Below, in pieces: positions 7,666-15,693 of a stretch of DNA of 30,475 nucleotides. The notes beneath the pieces are model-generated. The model was not told where the DNA came from, searched no databases, and saw only the letters and a list, made by a program, of their open reading frames with translations. The position numbers and the translations under genes are program-made. Each line of letters begins with the position of its first letter. Position 1 is the first letter of the stretch. Source of the stretch: JAFGGT01 sp036733165. GTDB taxonomy: Archaea > Methanobacteriota_B > Thermococci > Methanofastidiosales > NM3. The stretch covers positions 1 through 30,475 of the forward strand of contig DAINBB010000020.1 of assembly GCA_036733165.1 (NCBI GenBank), read 5' to 3'.

Positions 7666-8400
7666 CTAGATCCTTCCTTTGAGAAGTCCAATGGCCCTCT
7701 CAAGGTTGAGACGATTATCGAACTTCGATAGCTCTCTCAACTGCGCCCTTGACATCTCACGTATTTTCTCTACCTCTTCGATCAGCGCTGGGAATGCCCT
7801 GACGACGTTGTCGACGATGGTGATGTCGGCATTCTTGGCCGTTCTGGAAAAGGGATTGAGGTCCACAGCAATCGTCCTCTTGTTGCATGCGGACAGATAT
7901 TCGACCCTATCGCCGTCCTCCAGGGGTACCAGCACTACGTCTGCATCAAGTATGCCTTCCAGGGATACACGGGAACGCTCTGATGTTGGTCCGGGTATCA
8001 TCTTTTCATTTCCTTGGGTGTGGATAATGCACTCAGGACATTCCTTCTTGAACGCCCTGACGATATTTTGTTCTCGGTCCTTGGTCCAGTAGAACAGATT
8101 TACCTCTATGTCCGCAGGTATCAACCTGGAGAGGGTCACAGTCTCCTTGCGTACCAGGGCGGCGACATTGCCATTGACGGATATCACAGGATGCCTCGCA
8201 AGCAGGAGGGATGCCGCCGAGGCTATTATCGCATCCATTGCGAAATCATTGGTCTTCTCGCCGAACATGTAATCGAAGGCCTCTCCTCTTCCATGGGCAA
8301 TGAGCCCTGCCCTCCCCACGAGCCCCTCATCAAGGCCCCTGACCAGGGCTTCCCTTATCATCAGGGACCTGTACCTTGGATGGCCCTCAGGAATGTTCAA
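7666..8400 (-). CDS. 4-phosphopantoate--beta-alanine ligase (phosphopantothenate synthetase)
   Basis: A 244-residue cytosolic enzyme that joins 4-phosphopantoate and beta-alanine using ATP to make 4'-phosphopantothenate, the second step of the archaeal coenzyme A route. It begins with the family hallmark IPEGHPRYRSLMIRE, followed by GLIAHGRGEAFDY, and later has IHTQGNEKMIPG and VDLNPFSRTA, all highly conserved in archaeal phosphopantothenate synthetases. Length is normal for the family. The start overlaps the end of the pantoate kinase gene by 14 nt, implying translational coupling of two consecutive enzymes. The S-component gene follows at once. Bacteria use pantothenate synthetase and kinase instead, so the presence of this gene is a strong archaeal marker. 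Confidence in the assignment is high. Confidence 0.93.
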   Translation of the reverse strand: MNIPEGHPRYRSLMIREALVRGLDEGLVGRAGLIAHGRGEAFDYMFGEKTNDFAMDAIIASAASLLLARHPVISVNGNVAALVRKETVTLSRLIPADIEVNLFYWTKDREQNIVRAFKKECPECIIHTQGNEKMIPGPTSERSRVSLEGILDADVVLVPLEDGDRVEYLSACNKRTIAVDLNPFSRTAKNADITIVDNVVRAFPALIEEVEKIREMSRAQLRELSKFDNRLNLERAIGLLKGRI

Positions 8401-9256
8401 TTCCAGCCCTCCATACGTCCGTGACGATCAGTTCAGCATCACATTCATCCAACACATCAAGGATGGCTGGTATGTCCTCATCCAGGGCCAGCGTGAACAG
8501 CGATTCCCCAAGCATCGACATCGATGCCGGCATGGTGTTGACAGAGGTAACAGAATCAATCGCCTCCATTAATCTTGGAGTGGCAAGCGAGACCTTGTTG
8601 GAAAACCTGTTCGAGAGTCTCATCATGGTCTCGATCCTCTTATCTTCCATCGCCTTTTCGAGGCATCTGGAACCTTCTCCGTTGATCCTCTCCACAAGGG
8701 CGCTGTCGCCCAAAATGCTCTTTGTCGAGAGGGGGCCAAATACCGCGCATACCAATTTATGGGCCCCGGGTTCGATTTGGATTACCTTTGAATTGATACC
8801 GGGGGCAAGGCGCAACATGGCACCGCCGTTCATTTGCGATACAACATCCCCATAACCTCCCTTGACATGGGCCTCGGCCCTGTAGGCCAAGAGGCCGTAG
8901 TCGATGGAAGGCTGCAGCCTAGAGATGCTGTATGCCGTGCCCAGTGCAGTGGCCCCGCTCATCCCGAAACCGGCGCCGATGGCCACTTGAGGACGATACA
9001 AGAAGGTCATGTCATATGCTTCTTTCAGGTATCCAAGTGAAGAATCGTACACATGTTCTGATATGGGTATGCTGGTCTTCCTGCCATTCGTATAGTACCG
9101 CGCCCTATGCAGCTTTGATGGTATGGCCACAATCCTCATGCGAAGGCCCTGCGACATGCATATGCTGAAACCGGTGGTGCCCGCAAGGTCAATGTCCACG
9201 GAGTCATGTATCACAAAAAAACCTGTAATGGCACCCGGAATGAAAGTATCGATCAT
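8387..9256 (-). CDS. Pantoate kinase (GHMP family)
   Basis: A 289-residue GHMP-type kinase that phosphorylates pantoate to 4-phosphopantoate, the first committed step of archaeal CoA synthesis after pantoate. The N-terminus MIDTFIPGAITGFF has the family start with substrate-loop PGAITGFF. The ATP loop is IGAGFGMSGATALG (about residues 92-105), the archaeal pantoate kinase variant of the GHMP P-x3-G-L-G-S-S-A-A motif. Identity is reinforced by the overlapping ligase gene. A GTG at 9259 directly precedes the ATG at 9256. Because an AT-rich TATA element is centred about 30 nt upstream and no Shine-Dalgarno is present, I take the ATG as a leaderless start. Divergent from coaBC. Confidence 0.9.
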   Translation of the reverse strand: MIDTFIPGAITGFFVIHDSVDIDLAGTTGFSICMSQGLRMRIVAIPSKLHRARYYTNGRKTSIPISEHVYDSSLGYLKEAYDMTFLYRPQVAIGAGFGMSGATALGTAYSISRLQPSIDYGLLAYRAEAHVKGGYGDVVSQMNGGAMLRLAPGINSKVIQIEPGAHKLVCAVFGPLSTKSILGDSALVERINGEGSRCLEKAMEDKRIETMMRLSNRFSNKVSLATPRLMEAIDSVTSVNTMPASMSMLGESLFTLALDEDIPAILDVLDECDAELIVTDVWRAGIEHS

Positions 9257-9375
9257 CACAAAGGAGAAGAAAAAACAGGTCTAAATATATTTAATCTATA
9301 TGGTCTATATAGAAAAAAAATATTTTCTATATTCTATATTGATAAAGTATATAGTAAACACCTCTATTTAAAAGC
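9257..9375. promoter_or_regulatory. Divergent promoter region of the CoA genes with iterated TCTATAT
   Basis: This 119-bp spacer separates pantoate kinase (minus) and coaBC (plus). For coaBC, TATATA at 9348-9353 is centred 25 nt before the ATG. For the kinase, TTAAATATATTTAG at about 9281-9294 is centred about 30 nt before its ATG. Between the two boxes the heptamer TCTATAT occurs at 9295, 9304, 9326 and 9333. It makes two inverted repeats: TCTATAT/ATATAGA with a 5-nt spacer (9295-9313) and TATAGAAAA/TTTTCTATA with a 6-nt spacer (9308-9331). This looks like an operator cluster, although low complexity makes chance repeats more likely than in mixed sequence. Confidence 0.55.
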
Positions 9376-10578
9376 ATGGACCCCTTATACTGCTCAAAGA
9401 GCAAGACCCTCAAGGACAAGAAGGTAGGACTTTGTGTCACAGGCAGCATTGCTGCGATAGAGACCGTGAAACTTGCCAGGGAACTTAGGAGACATGGTGC
9501 CGACGTGTACCCTTTAATGAGCCAGGCGGCGAAGGATATAATAAATCCCAATTCCCTCTCGTTCGCAACGGGCCATGAAGTGATCGACAAGATAACGGGA
9601 AATGTCGAACATGTCATGCTCGCGGGCGACAGGGACACGAAGCTTGACCTGATCCTTGTATGTCCCTGCACAAAGAACACGTTGTCTAAGATCGCCATGG
9701 GGATATCAGACACGCCGCCAACGCTTCTGGTGGCTACGGGACTTTCCCACATACCGGTGATGCTAATCCCGACAATGCACCAGACGATGTTCGAAAGCGA
9801 ATTGTTGCAAGGGCACCTCAAGATCCTAAAGGACAGTGGCGTCAAGATCCTTAGCGAAGAGGGGGATGAGGGAAAGATCAAGATGCCGCCGGTGGACAGG
9901 ATAGTGTTCGAAGTTCAAAAGATCCTGTCGGAGAAGGAGCTTTTGGGAAGGAGCTTCCTCGTGACGGCAGGTCCTACCATCGAAAGGATAGACGATGTGC
10001 GATTCATAACCAACAGGAGCACCGGCAAGATGGGCATTGCCATCGCAGAGGACCTTGAGAGGAGGGGGGCGGACGTCAAACTGGTACTTGGCAGGACCAG
10101 CGAGAAGACCCTTGTATCAAAAACTGTGAGAAGGGAGACGTTCCAGGAGATGTACGATGAGGTGCTTGGGGATGACGGGCACGAAGTCTATGTCCTTTCC
10201 ATGGCCGCATCCGACTTCACGGTCAGGAAGGAAGATGGCAAGATATCCTCCAGCAAGGGATTCTCGCTCGAGCTCGTCCCCAACAAGAAGATCATCGCAG
10301 ACCTCAGAATGAAGACCTCCGGGATAATAGTGGGTTTCAAGGCGGAGCACGGAGTATCCGACGAAGAACTGATAGACAGATCCAAACGTTCATTGGCGGA
10401 CAATGGTCTCGACATGGTCGTGGCAAACGACGTCGGCAGGGAAAAGAGGGGATTCGAGCATGACACCAACGAGGTGTATATCATCGAAAATGACAGTGTC
10501 ATCCATCTGCCCTTCGCAAGAAAGACCGACATAGCGGAAGGGATCGTCGACGAGATCGTCAACATGCTTGGGCGCTAG
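9376..10578 (+). CDS. coaBC: Bifunctional phosphopantothenoylcysteine decarboxylase / phosphopantothenate--cysteine ligase
   Basis: A 400-residue fusion catalysing two consecutive CoA steps: addition of cysteine to 4'-phosphopantothenate (CoaB, C-terminal half) and decarboxylation to 4'-phosphopantetheine (CoaC, N-terminal flavoprotein half). CoaC features: VTGSIAAIETVKLA flavin loop (residues 21-34), presumed active-site His79 in NVEHVML, and the substrate loop PTMHQTM (132-138), where His135 stands in place of the usual Asn. The clamp Cys of bacterial CoaC is not evident in EEGDEGKIKMP (161-171). CoaB features: VTAGPTIERIDDVRFI (196-211), RSTGKMG, and VPNKK near the dimer interface. The leaderless ATG has a TATA box 25 nt upstream. 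The gene shares its promoter region with the pantoate kinase operon and converges with the regulator gene, their stop codons overlapping in CTAG. Confidence 0.95.
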   Translation: MDPLYCSKSKTLKDKKVGLCVTGSIAAIETVKLARELRRHGADVYPLMSQAAKDIINPNSLSFATGHEVIDKITGNVEHVMLAGDRDTKLDLILVCPCTKNTLSKIAMGISDTPPTLLVATGLSHIPVMLIPTMHQTMFESELLQGHLKILKDSGVKILSEEGDEGKIKMPPVDRIVFEVQKILSEKELLGRSFLVTAGPTIERIDDVRFITNRSTGKMGIAIAEDLERRGADVKLVLGRTSEKTLVSKTVRRETFQEMYDEVLGDDGHEVYVLSMAASDFTVRKEDGKISSSKGFSLELVPNKKIIADLRMKTSGIIVGFKAEHGVSDEELIDRSKRSLADNGLDMVVANDVGREKRGFEHDTNEVYIIENDSVIHLPFARKTDIAEGIVDEIVNMLGR

Positions 10579-11525
10579 GGTATGTACGCAAGGCTAGCTA
10601 TCTCAAAGGCCTTGTCCCCGATGCCCCTGATGCTTTCCAGTATGTTTCTCATTATTATGGCATCCTTGCATCCAATTATGTCCTCGTCAAGGCTTCTCTT
10701 TATGGTATAGAACTCGTTCTTCCTGTTCAGGAGCTCGGCGCTCTTTTCCTTGTCGGCGCCAAGGAATGATTCCATTGCCACCTTTGTGTACTCCAACGTC
10801 GTCGTTCCGAACTCCGCCATGCGGTCGATCAGCTCTTCCTCACAGTCCTCGAGGACGAGTATCGCCTCTGCGATGAACACGGCATAGTCCCCGATGACCT
10901 CAATGCATTTCGAGACCACCCTCAGGTCGATACTCTGAAGGTGTTTCACGCCGATGCTCTCTGCCATTGACGTGTCCTGCAGGGCCGTGCGTATCTGCCT
11001 TACCGTCAAAAAGAATAGCTTGTTCACCTCCGAGTCCCTCTTCATGATGTCCTGGGCAAGTTCCCCGTCATGATTCCTTAGGGCCGTGATGGCGTCCTTG
11101 TGCATGAGCGACGCCAGAAAGAACATCCTCTTTAGCGTCTTCGTTATGTTGAGCTGTGAGGGATTGAGCAGATCTGTTATCACAATCCTGTCCTCCGTCT
11201 CCTCGACGATGTCGTATCCCATCAGTTCTGAAAGGGTCTGGGATATCACCATCCTGTGGTGGGACGATATGGGTCCGGAGATGATTATGTTCTTGTAACC
11301 ATAGGTGTAGCGGGCAGTTATCTCCCGTGAGATGTACTTGGATATCTTGAGATTGGCTGTGAGCTCGCGTATCTCGTTGAACTTGGGCGTGATGAAGAGG
11401 CCGTTCTCCATCTCCATTATCGCGAATCTGTCGCCCTTGTCGAGACTATGCTTCTCCAACCACTTTTTCGGGAGCGAGATGACGTAGGTGCCCTTGCCGC
11501 TGTACTGCAGTTTTCTGATCTCCAT
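10575..11525 (-). CDS. AbrB-PhoU fusion regulator (archaeal phosphate-uptake-regulator type)
   Basis: A 316-residue protein. Residues 1-50 have the SpoVT/AbrB swapped-hairpin DNA-binding signature (YSGKGTYVISLPKKWLEKH, then GDRFAIMEMENG). The remainder is helical and resembles two PhoU-like domains, with acidic helices such as EAILVLEDCEEELIDRM that in PhoU proteins bind metal clusters. Archaeal proteins of this layout are usually annotated as phosphate uptake regulators, but no pst transporter genes occur here. It sits between coaBC and an S-component gene, so a role in the neighbouring CoA or transport genes is possible. The ATG has a TTTAAATT box about 26 nt upstream and no Shine-Dalgarno, so it is probably leaderless. 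Domain assignment is confident; the regulon is unknown. Confidence 0.85.
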   Translation of the reverse strand: MEIRKLQYSGKGTYVISLPKKWLEKHSLDKGDRFAIMEMENGLFITPKFNEIRELTANLKISKYISREITARYTYGYKNIIISGPISSHHRMVISQTLSELMGYDIVEETEDRIVITDLLNPSQLNITKTLKRMFFLASLMHKDAITALRNHDGELAQDIMKRDSEVNKLFFLTVRQIRTALQDTSMAESIGVKHLQSIDLRVVSKCIEVIGDYAVFIAEAILVLEDCEEELIDRMAEFGTTTLEYTKVAMESFLGADKEKSAELLNRKNEFYTIKRSLDEDIIGCKDAIIMRNILESIRGIGDKAFEIASLAYIP

Positions 11526-11586
11526 CCGAATAAGATTGAAGATGAAATTTAAAAAAACCTTTGTATTTATCCATTGTTTTGGCCTT

Positions 11587-12138
11587 TCAAGAAGGGTTGT
11601 GGATCTGGGGCGCCCGTATCACGTTGCTTTTTCCGAATCTGACTTCCAGCCAATGTCTCGTCCTTTCGCCTATGATTCTATAAAGTAGGACCGAGACCAC
11701 CGAGTTGGCGATTATGGACAACGTAAGGGCAGGAAGGATGTCAATCCATTTCTCAGGGAACAGGGCGATACCCCCATCCATGGACAGCGACACAGAAAGC
11801 GCGACAAGGCTCGCGGTGAACAGGTATCTTGAAATCTGGCCCAGTACCAAGGCCTTCTCCGCCTTCACGTACCTCAGGAGATAGAATGTGAACACCGCCA
11901 TCAGGGCATCCCCTATCCCGGCGGCAAATTCGTATGATTCTCCCGAGGCAATCGAGGCGCCGGCACCTTTCAGTATGCCAACAATGAACGATATCTCAGG
12001 GATGAACATGACCGCAGAAAAGGAAACGGGCGTCGTGCCAAGATTCGGATTTCCCAGATGCATCGGCACCTCTACCAAGGCCAATACGAAAGCCATTGCG
12101 CCGAAAAGGGCTGCCGCAGATATTGTATTTTTATCCAT
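11587..12138 (-). CDS. ECF transporter S component-like membrane protein (second paralog)
   Basis: A 183-residue membrane protein clearly paralogous to the one at 7112-7648. Both have VPMHxGNPNLG, TPVSxSAVMF, AAGIGDAxMAVFTF, GQxSRYxFTxSLxALSVS and LTLSIIAN at matching positions. It has five to six membrane segments and a longer basic C-terminal tail. The ATG at 12138 is preceded by GGTGTAATC, a partial Shine-Dalgarno, and further up by an AT-rich TATAAATATA element at about 12182-12191. It is a short unit between an ABC exporter gene and the AbrB-PhoU regulator, all on the minus strand but with their own start signals. Two S proteins of one subfamily may serve related substrates through a shared energising module. 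Substrate unknown; CoA precursor uptake is inferred from context only. Confidence 0.72.
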   Translation of the reverse strand: MDKNTISAAALFGAMAFVLALVEVPMHLGNPNLGTTPVSFSAVMFIPEISFIVGILKGAGASIASGESYEFAAGIGDALMAVFTFYLLRYVKAEKALVLGQISRYLFTASLVALSVSLSMDGGIALFPEKWIDILPALTLSIIANSVVSVLLYRIIGERTRHWLEVRFGKSNVIRAPQIHNPS

Positions 12139-12205
12139 GATTACACCAGTTGTTCTCTAGATGTGAATACAAAGAAGGGAAATATAAATATATTTTTGAA
12201 TCGTC

Positions 12206-13006
12206 TCACAATATATCTTTCCTATCGAAGAGATACACTCCCGCAAATATTATGGCGCACACTAGGAACGTCAGAAAGATGGAATTGCCCCATCTTACGA
12301 TGTTCTTGGACATTACCAGACCGGGATCGAAGTAGTTCATCGGACTGAAATGCCCAAGGAACGATATCTCGTCCCATATGTTCGAGAGCACGTCGATGAA
12401 GTACGCAAGGAATACCAATACGATGGAATATGTCGATACCTTCTTGGTATCAGGGATCACGACCGAGAGCAACGTAAAGGCTGCCGTCCATACAAGAAGG
12501 AAAGGCGTTGCCTGCACCATTGCAAATCCCACCCATTTCGCCGAGTAATCGATCCCGTAAGCGGCCACACCTATGTATGTGGACAAGTATCCCATGAAAT
12601 TGACTATGGCGACCATGACGATTATGGCAAGATATTTTTCCAAGAGGACCCGCCTTCTGGACACTGGATAGGAAAGAAGCGTGTCCGCAGTCTTGTTCTC
12701 GACCTCCCCAGCTATCAGGCCTGAGCACACCATCGCCAGGTATGCCGGTATGATAAGGAACCAGACCCAGGTAACATACTCCAACGTATAGAATCCGCCG
12801 AACTCGCCGAAGCTCTTGATGGTGTCACCGCCAAAGAAGTCCATTATCACATCAGGATAGTTCTCAAGAAGCTCATCCATGTCCAATTCGGAACCTATGG
12901 AATCGTATGCCGCGACCATCACTATACCGAATATGAAGATGAAGATCGCAAACGCCAATATTCCAGACCTCTTCTCTCTGAGGGTATGGAGTGTGATCTC
13001 AAACAT
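12206..13006 (-). CDS. ABC-2 type transporter permease
   Basis: A 266-residue protein with about six membrane segments and a large extracytoplasmic acidic loop after the first (SELDMDELLENYPD). EVENKTADTLLSYPVSRRRVLLEKYLA after the second segment is the typical cytoplasmic coupling region of ABC-2 (NatB-like) exporters. The frame extends to 13045, but ATG at 13006 is preferred. It overlaps the ATPase stop by 8 nt, is preceded by a Shine-Dalgarno-like GGTGAGG, and begins MFEITLHTLREKRSG, a normal ABC-2 permease start. It forms a two-gene unit with the ATPase. The export substrate cannot be told. Confidence 0.85.
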   Translation of the reverse strand: MFEITLHTLREKRSGILAFAIFIFIFGIVMVAAYDSIGSELDMDELLENYPDVIMDFFGGDTIKSFGEFGGFYTLEYVTWVWFLIIPAYLAMVCSGLIAGEVENKTADTLLSYPVSRRRVLLEKYLAIIVMVAIVNFMGYLSTYIGVAAYGIDYSAKWVGFAMVQATPFLLVWTAAFTLLSVVIPDTKKVSTYSIVLVFLAYFIDVLSNIWDEISFLGHFSPMNYFDPGLVMSKNIVRWGNSIFLTFLVCAIIFAGVYLFDRKDIL

Positions 13007-13910
13007 CGCCCTCACCCTTGTAATATTGGAGGAATATGTCCTCAAGCGACGTTTCAGTGATCGTGATGTCGCTTATCTTGTGTTTGGCGATAATGCTCAA
13101 AGTCTTTGAGAGGGACGATCCCGTCTGTATTCTGAACCCCCCGTTGACAGACCTGATGGAGACGATCTCTTCATTCTCAAGGTCAGTGATAGAGACGTCA
13201 TCATCGAATGATACCGTTATGCTCCTGCCGCTCCTCTCCGCCAGTTTTGAGACCTCCTCCGTGGCTACTATGTTCCCATCCTTGATTATGGCAACCCTGT
13301 CACAGACTCGTTGCGCCTCTGAAAGTATGTGCGTCGAGATGAATATCGTCTTTCCTTTCTTCTTTTGGTTTAAGAGGAAGTCGTAGAAGCGCTGCTGGAC
13401 GAGGGGATCAAGACCCGCGGTAGGCTCGTCCATGATAACGATATCGGGATCGTGCATGAACCCCTGTATTATGGCAAGTTTCTGTTTCATTCCCTTGGAG
13501 AACGCCTTTACGGGCCTGTCGAGGGGTATGTCAAAGATTGACACAAGCTCATCCTTGATGGCAGAGGGGGAACCTTGCAATCCCTCATAATACGAAAGCA
13601 TGTAACCCGCCGTCCGCTCGTTATAGAAGTTTATCTCCCCTGGAATGTATCCGACGTTCCCCCGGATCTCAAGTGAGTCCTTCCTTGTGTCCATGCCCAG
13701 GATGGTCGCTGAGCCCGAAGTTGGACGGATAAGATCCAGGAGCAATCGCATCGTTGTGGTCTTCCCAGCGCCATTGGGTCCCAGAAAACCGAATATCTCG
13801 CCTCTCTTGACATTGAACGATACATTCTCTATTCCTCTGTTCTCCTTCTTTTTTCTCAGAGAGCGCAGGACATAGAACTTTGTGAGATTATTTACAGATA
13901 TAACGTCCAT
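12999..13910 (-). CDS. ABC-2 type transporter ATP-binding protein
   Basis: A 303-residue ATPase. Walker A GPNGAGKT (residues 44-51), a signature loop of the degenerate form FSKGMKQK, Walker B IVIMDEPTAGLD and H-loop STHIL are all present and intact. The C-terminal 80 residues form the small regulatory domain common to NatA/CcmA-like exporters. A GTG at 13919 is in frame, but the ATG at 13910 gives the usual start MDVISVNNLTKFY and follows GGTGTATC, so I choose it. The downstream permease overlaps its stop codon. Together they make an exporter of unknown substrate (ions, lipids or peptides are all seen in this family). Confidence 0.9.
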   Translation of the reverse strand: MDVISVNNLTKFYVLRSLRKKKENRGIENVSFNVKRGEIFGFLGPNGAGKTTTMRLLLDLIRPTSGSATILGMDTRKDSLEIRGNVGYIPGEINFYNERTAGYMLSYYEGLQGSPSAIKDELVSIFDIPLDRPVKAFSKGMKQKLAIIQGFMHDPDIVIMDEPTAGLDPLVQQRFYDFLLNQKKKGKTIFISTHILSEAQRVCDRVAIIKDGNIVATEEVSKLAERSGRSITVSFDDDVSITDLENEEIVSIRSVNGGFRIQTGSSLSKTLSIIAKHKISDITITETSLEDIFLQYYKGEGDV

Positions 13911-14006
13911 CCGATACACCGATGAAGAACTAAATGGCCTATTGTCTGGTATTTGCGCTCAATGTTAATAAAAATTACCATAAGAGTACATATCATTGAG
14001 AGGCAC

Positions 14007-14774
14007 TTAAAGCGCCTGTGATATGTATATCAATATCAAGAATATCCCAAAACCTACACAGAACTTCCAAAATGTCGCCCTTTTCGCGAATTCCAGCAAC
14101 CTGTCAAGTGTCAGGTAACCGACGACAAAAGAAACGGCCACTGCCAAGAGCGACCAGCCCGAGAAGACGATGCCATCGTCCAGGCCCAGGACTATCTCCG
14201 CCGCGAAGACTGCAGGGATACTCATGAGAAATGAAAGATAGAAAGAGCGCTCGGCGTCGAATCCCTGTAGCAAGAGGGCCGAGACCGTCGTGCCGGAGCG
14301 GCTCACGCCGGGCAACGTGGACAGCCCCTGCATAAGACCAGTGACTATGGCGTTCCTGTCGTTGGGTTCCGTTTTGCCTTCGGTCGCCGATGCTCCCCTC
14401 TGCAGGACCCCGCTGAAGACCAGCAAGAGGCCTATCATCAGGACAAGGGCGCTCGCCTCGGCGACGGAGACGGCCTCTTTGAGAAACATGTATAAGGGAA
14501 GGGCCGTGACCCCCGTGGCAAGGGATGCCAAAAAGATCCATCTGAACATGTCCCTGTCTCTGTATGTGATGATCTCAGACACATCCCGCCTGAAGTAGAT
14601 CGTGGCCGCCAAGAGCGTCCCTATGTGAAGCCATATCGCATACGCGAGCGCCTGTTCGGCAGTGATATCGAGCAGGGTCACGGAAAATGACATCACCTGC
14701 CCCTGGGAGCTTATAGGAAGCCATTCTGTGACCCCTTGCAACAAACCCAGTATTATGGCAGACACGGCATCCAA
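14007..14774 (-). CDS. uppP: Undecaprenyl (polyprenyl) diphosphatase, UppP/BacA family
   Basis: A 255-residue membrane phosphatase with about eight hydrophobic segments. The two family motifs are present: GLLQGVTEWLPISSQGQ near the N-terminus, and LPGVSRSGTTVS in the second half with the catalytic Arg. In bacteria it recycles undecaprenyl diphosphate; in an archaeon the likely substrate is a dolichol-type polyprenyl diphosphate used in glycosylation. One oddity is that the His ending the bacterial motif (SSTGH) is Gln here. The frame continues upstream to a TTG at 14816, but family members start just before the first motif. TTG at 14774 follows the Shine-Dalgarno-like AGGGTGA and lies about 25 nt from an ATTATAT element. 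GTG at 14783 is an alternative. Confidence 0.85.
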   Translation of the reverse strand: MDAVSAIILGLLQGVTEWLPISSQGQVMSFSVTLLDITAEQALAYAIWLHIGTLLAATIYFRRDVSEIITYRDRDMFRWIFLASLATGVTALPLYMFLKEAVSVAEASALVLMIGLLLVFSGVLQRGASATEGKTEPNDRNAIVTGLMQGLSTLPGVSRSGTTVSALLLQGFDAERSFYLSFLMSIPAVFAAEIVLGLDDGIVFSGWSLLAVAVSFVVGYLTLDRLLEFAKRATFWKFCVGFGIFLILIYISQAL

Positions 14775-14879
14775 TTGATTCACCCTGAAATTGAAGATAT
14801 AATAAAATGAACACAATATATAGTTATTGCCACCATATATGCCACCAAAGGGCCACTATCATAAAGAAAAAACAATAGA

Positions 14880-14892
14880 AAGTATAAAAAGG
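14880..14892 (+). promoter_or_regulatory. BRE/TATA promoter of the dphB operon
   Basis: AAGTATAAAAAGG is a near-ideal archaeal promoter with purine-rich BRE. The TATA centre is about 28 nt before the ATG at 14914, which implies a leaderless mRNA and shows that the longer frame starting at 14827 is not used. Confidence 0.7.
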
Positions 14893-14913
14893 CCGGGAAA
14901 TTATTCATTTTTA

Positions 14914-15693
14914 ATGCTGATGTTGATCGGTCTCGGATTGGATGGAAAGGGAATATCGCTCAAAGGTCTTGAGCTCCTAAAGGAGGCAAAGCATGTCTAT
15001 GCGGAGCTATACACATCCCTTTTGGACATCGGCATCGAAGAACTGGAAAGCATAATCGGCAGGAGGATAGAGGTCCTGACAAGGGAAGAGGTGGAGGAGA
15101 AGGAACTGCCGATCAAGGTGGCGAGGGGCACAGACGTGGCCTTTCTCGTGGTTGGTGACCCCTTGGTCGCGACCACCCACATATCGCTCGCGCAGAGGGC
15201 AATGGAATTGAAGATACCCCTCAAGGTATGCCATGCAGCATCGATATTCTCCGCCATCGGGAGCACGGGACTCATGCTATACAAGTTCGGGAAATCCGCA
15301 AGCATTGTGTACCCGGAAGAAAATTTCTTCCCAAAAAGTTTTTATGAGACCGTCAAAGAAAATAAGAAAAGAGGATTGCATACCCTCCTATTCCTTGACC
15401 TGAAGGCTGACAAGGAAGTATACATGGACCCCATAGACGGGATGGATATATTGAGATCGGTTGATGAGGAGAACATATTGAATGACATAGTGGTCGCCTC
15501 AAGGATAGGATGGGATACTGAAAGGATAATTTATGGAGAGATAGAGAGACTGTTGAAGGAGGAGAAAGGATTCTTCGGGCCACCGCCACATTGTTTCGTG
15601 ATACCCGGTGACCTACATTTCAGCGAAGAGGAGTATGTCTTGAACTTCAAGATGGTGAGAGATGATGAGAGAGGACAGGATAACGGACGATAA
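14914..15693 (+). CDS. dphB: Diphthine synthase
   Basis: A 259-residue SAM-dependent methyltransferase that acts on the modified histidine of elongation factor 2 in diphthamide synthesis. It has the tetrapyrrole-methylase-like fold. MLMLIGLGLDGKGISLKGLE is the family N-terminus, FLVVGDPLVATTH is the SAM-binding GDP loop, and HAASIFSAIGSTGLMLYKFGK follows as usual. The open frame begins at 14827, but the conserved start is at 14914 and has a strong TATA box at the leaderless distance. Length then fits the family. It is the first gene of a plus-strand operon with DUF357, DUF555 and pyrD, and the next gene overlaps its 3' end by about 30 nt. Assignment is confident. Confidence 0.95.
   Translation: MLMLIGLGLDGKGISLKGLELLKEAKHVYAELYTSLLDIGIEELESIIGRRIEVLTREEVEEKELPIKVARGTDVAFLVVGDPLVATTHISLAQRAMELKIPLKVCHAASIFSAIGSTGLMLYKFGKSASIVYPEENFFPKSFYETVKENKKRGLHTLLFLDLKADKEVYMDPIDGMDILRSVDEENILNDIVVASRIGWDTERIIYGEIERLLKEEKGFFGPPPHCFVIPGDLHFSEEEYVLNFKMVRDDERGQDNGR

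Noticed and set aside
14827..14913. Upstream start of diphthine synthase
   Set aside because: A strong TATA box lies inside this stretch and the conserved N-terminus begins at 14914.
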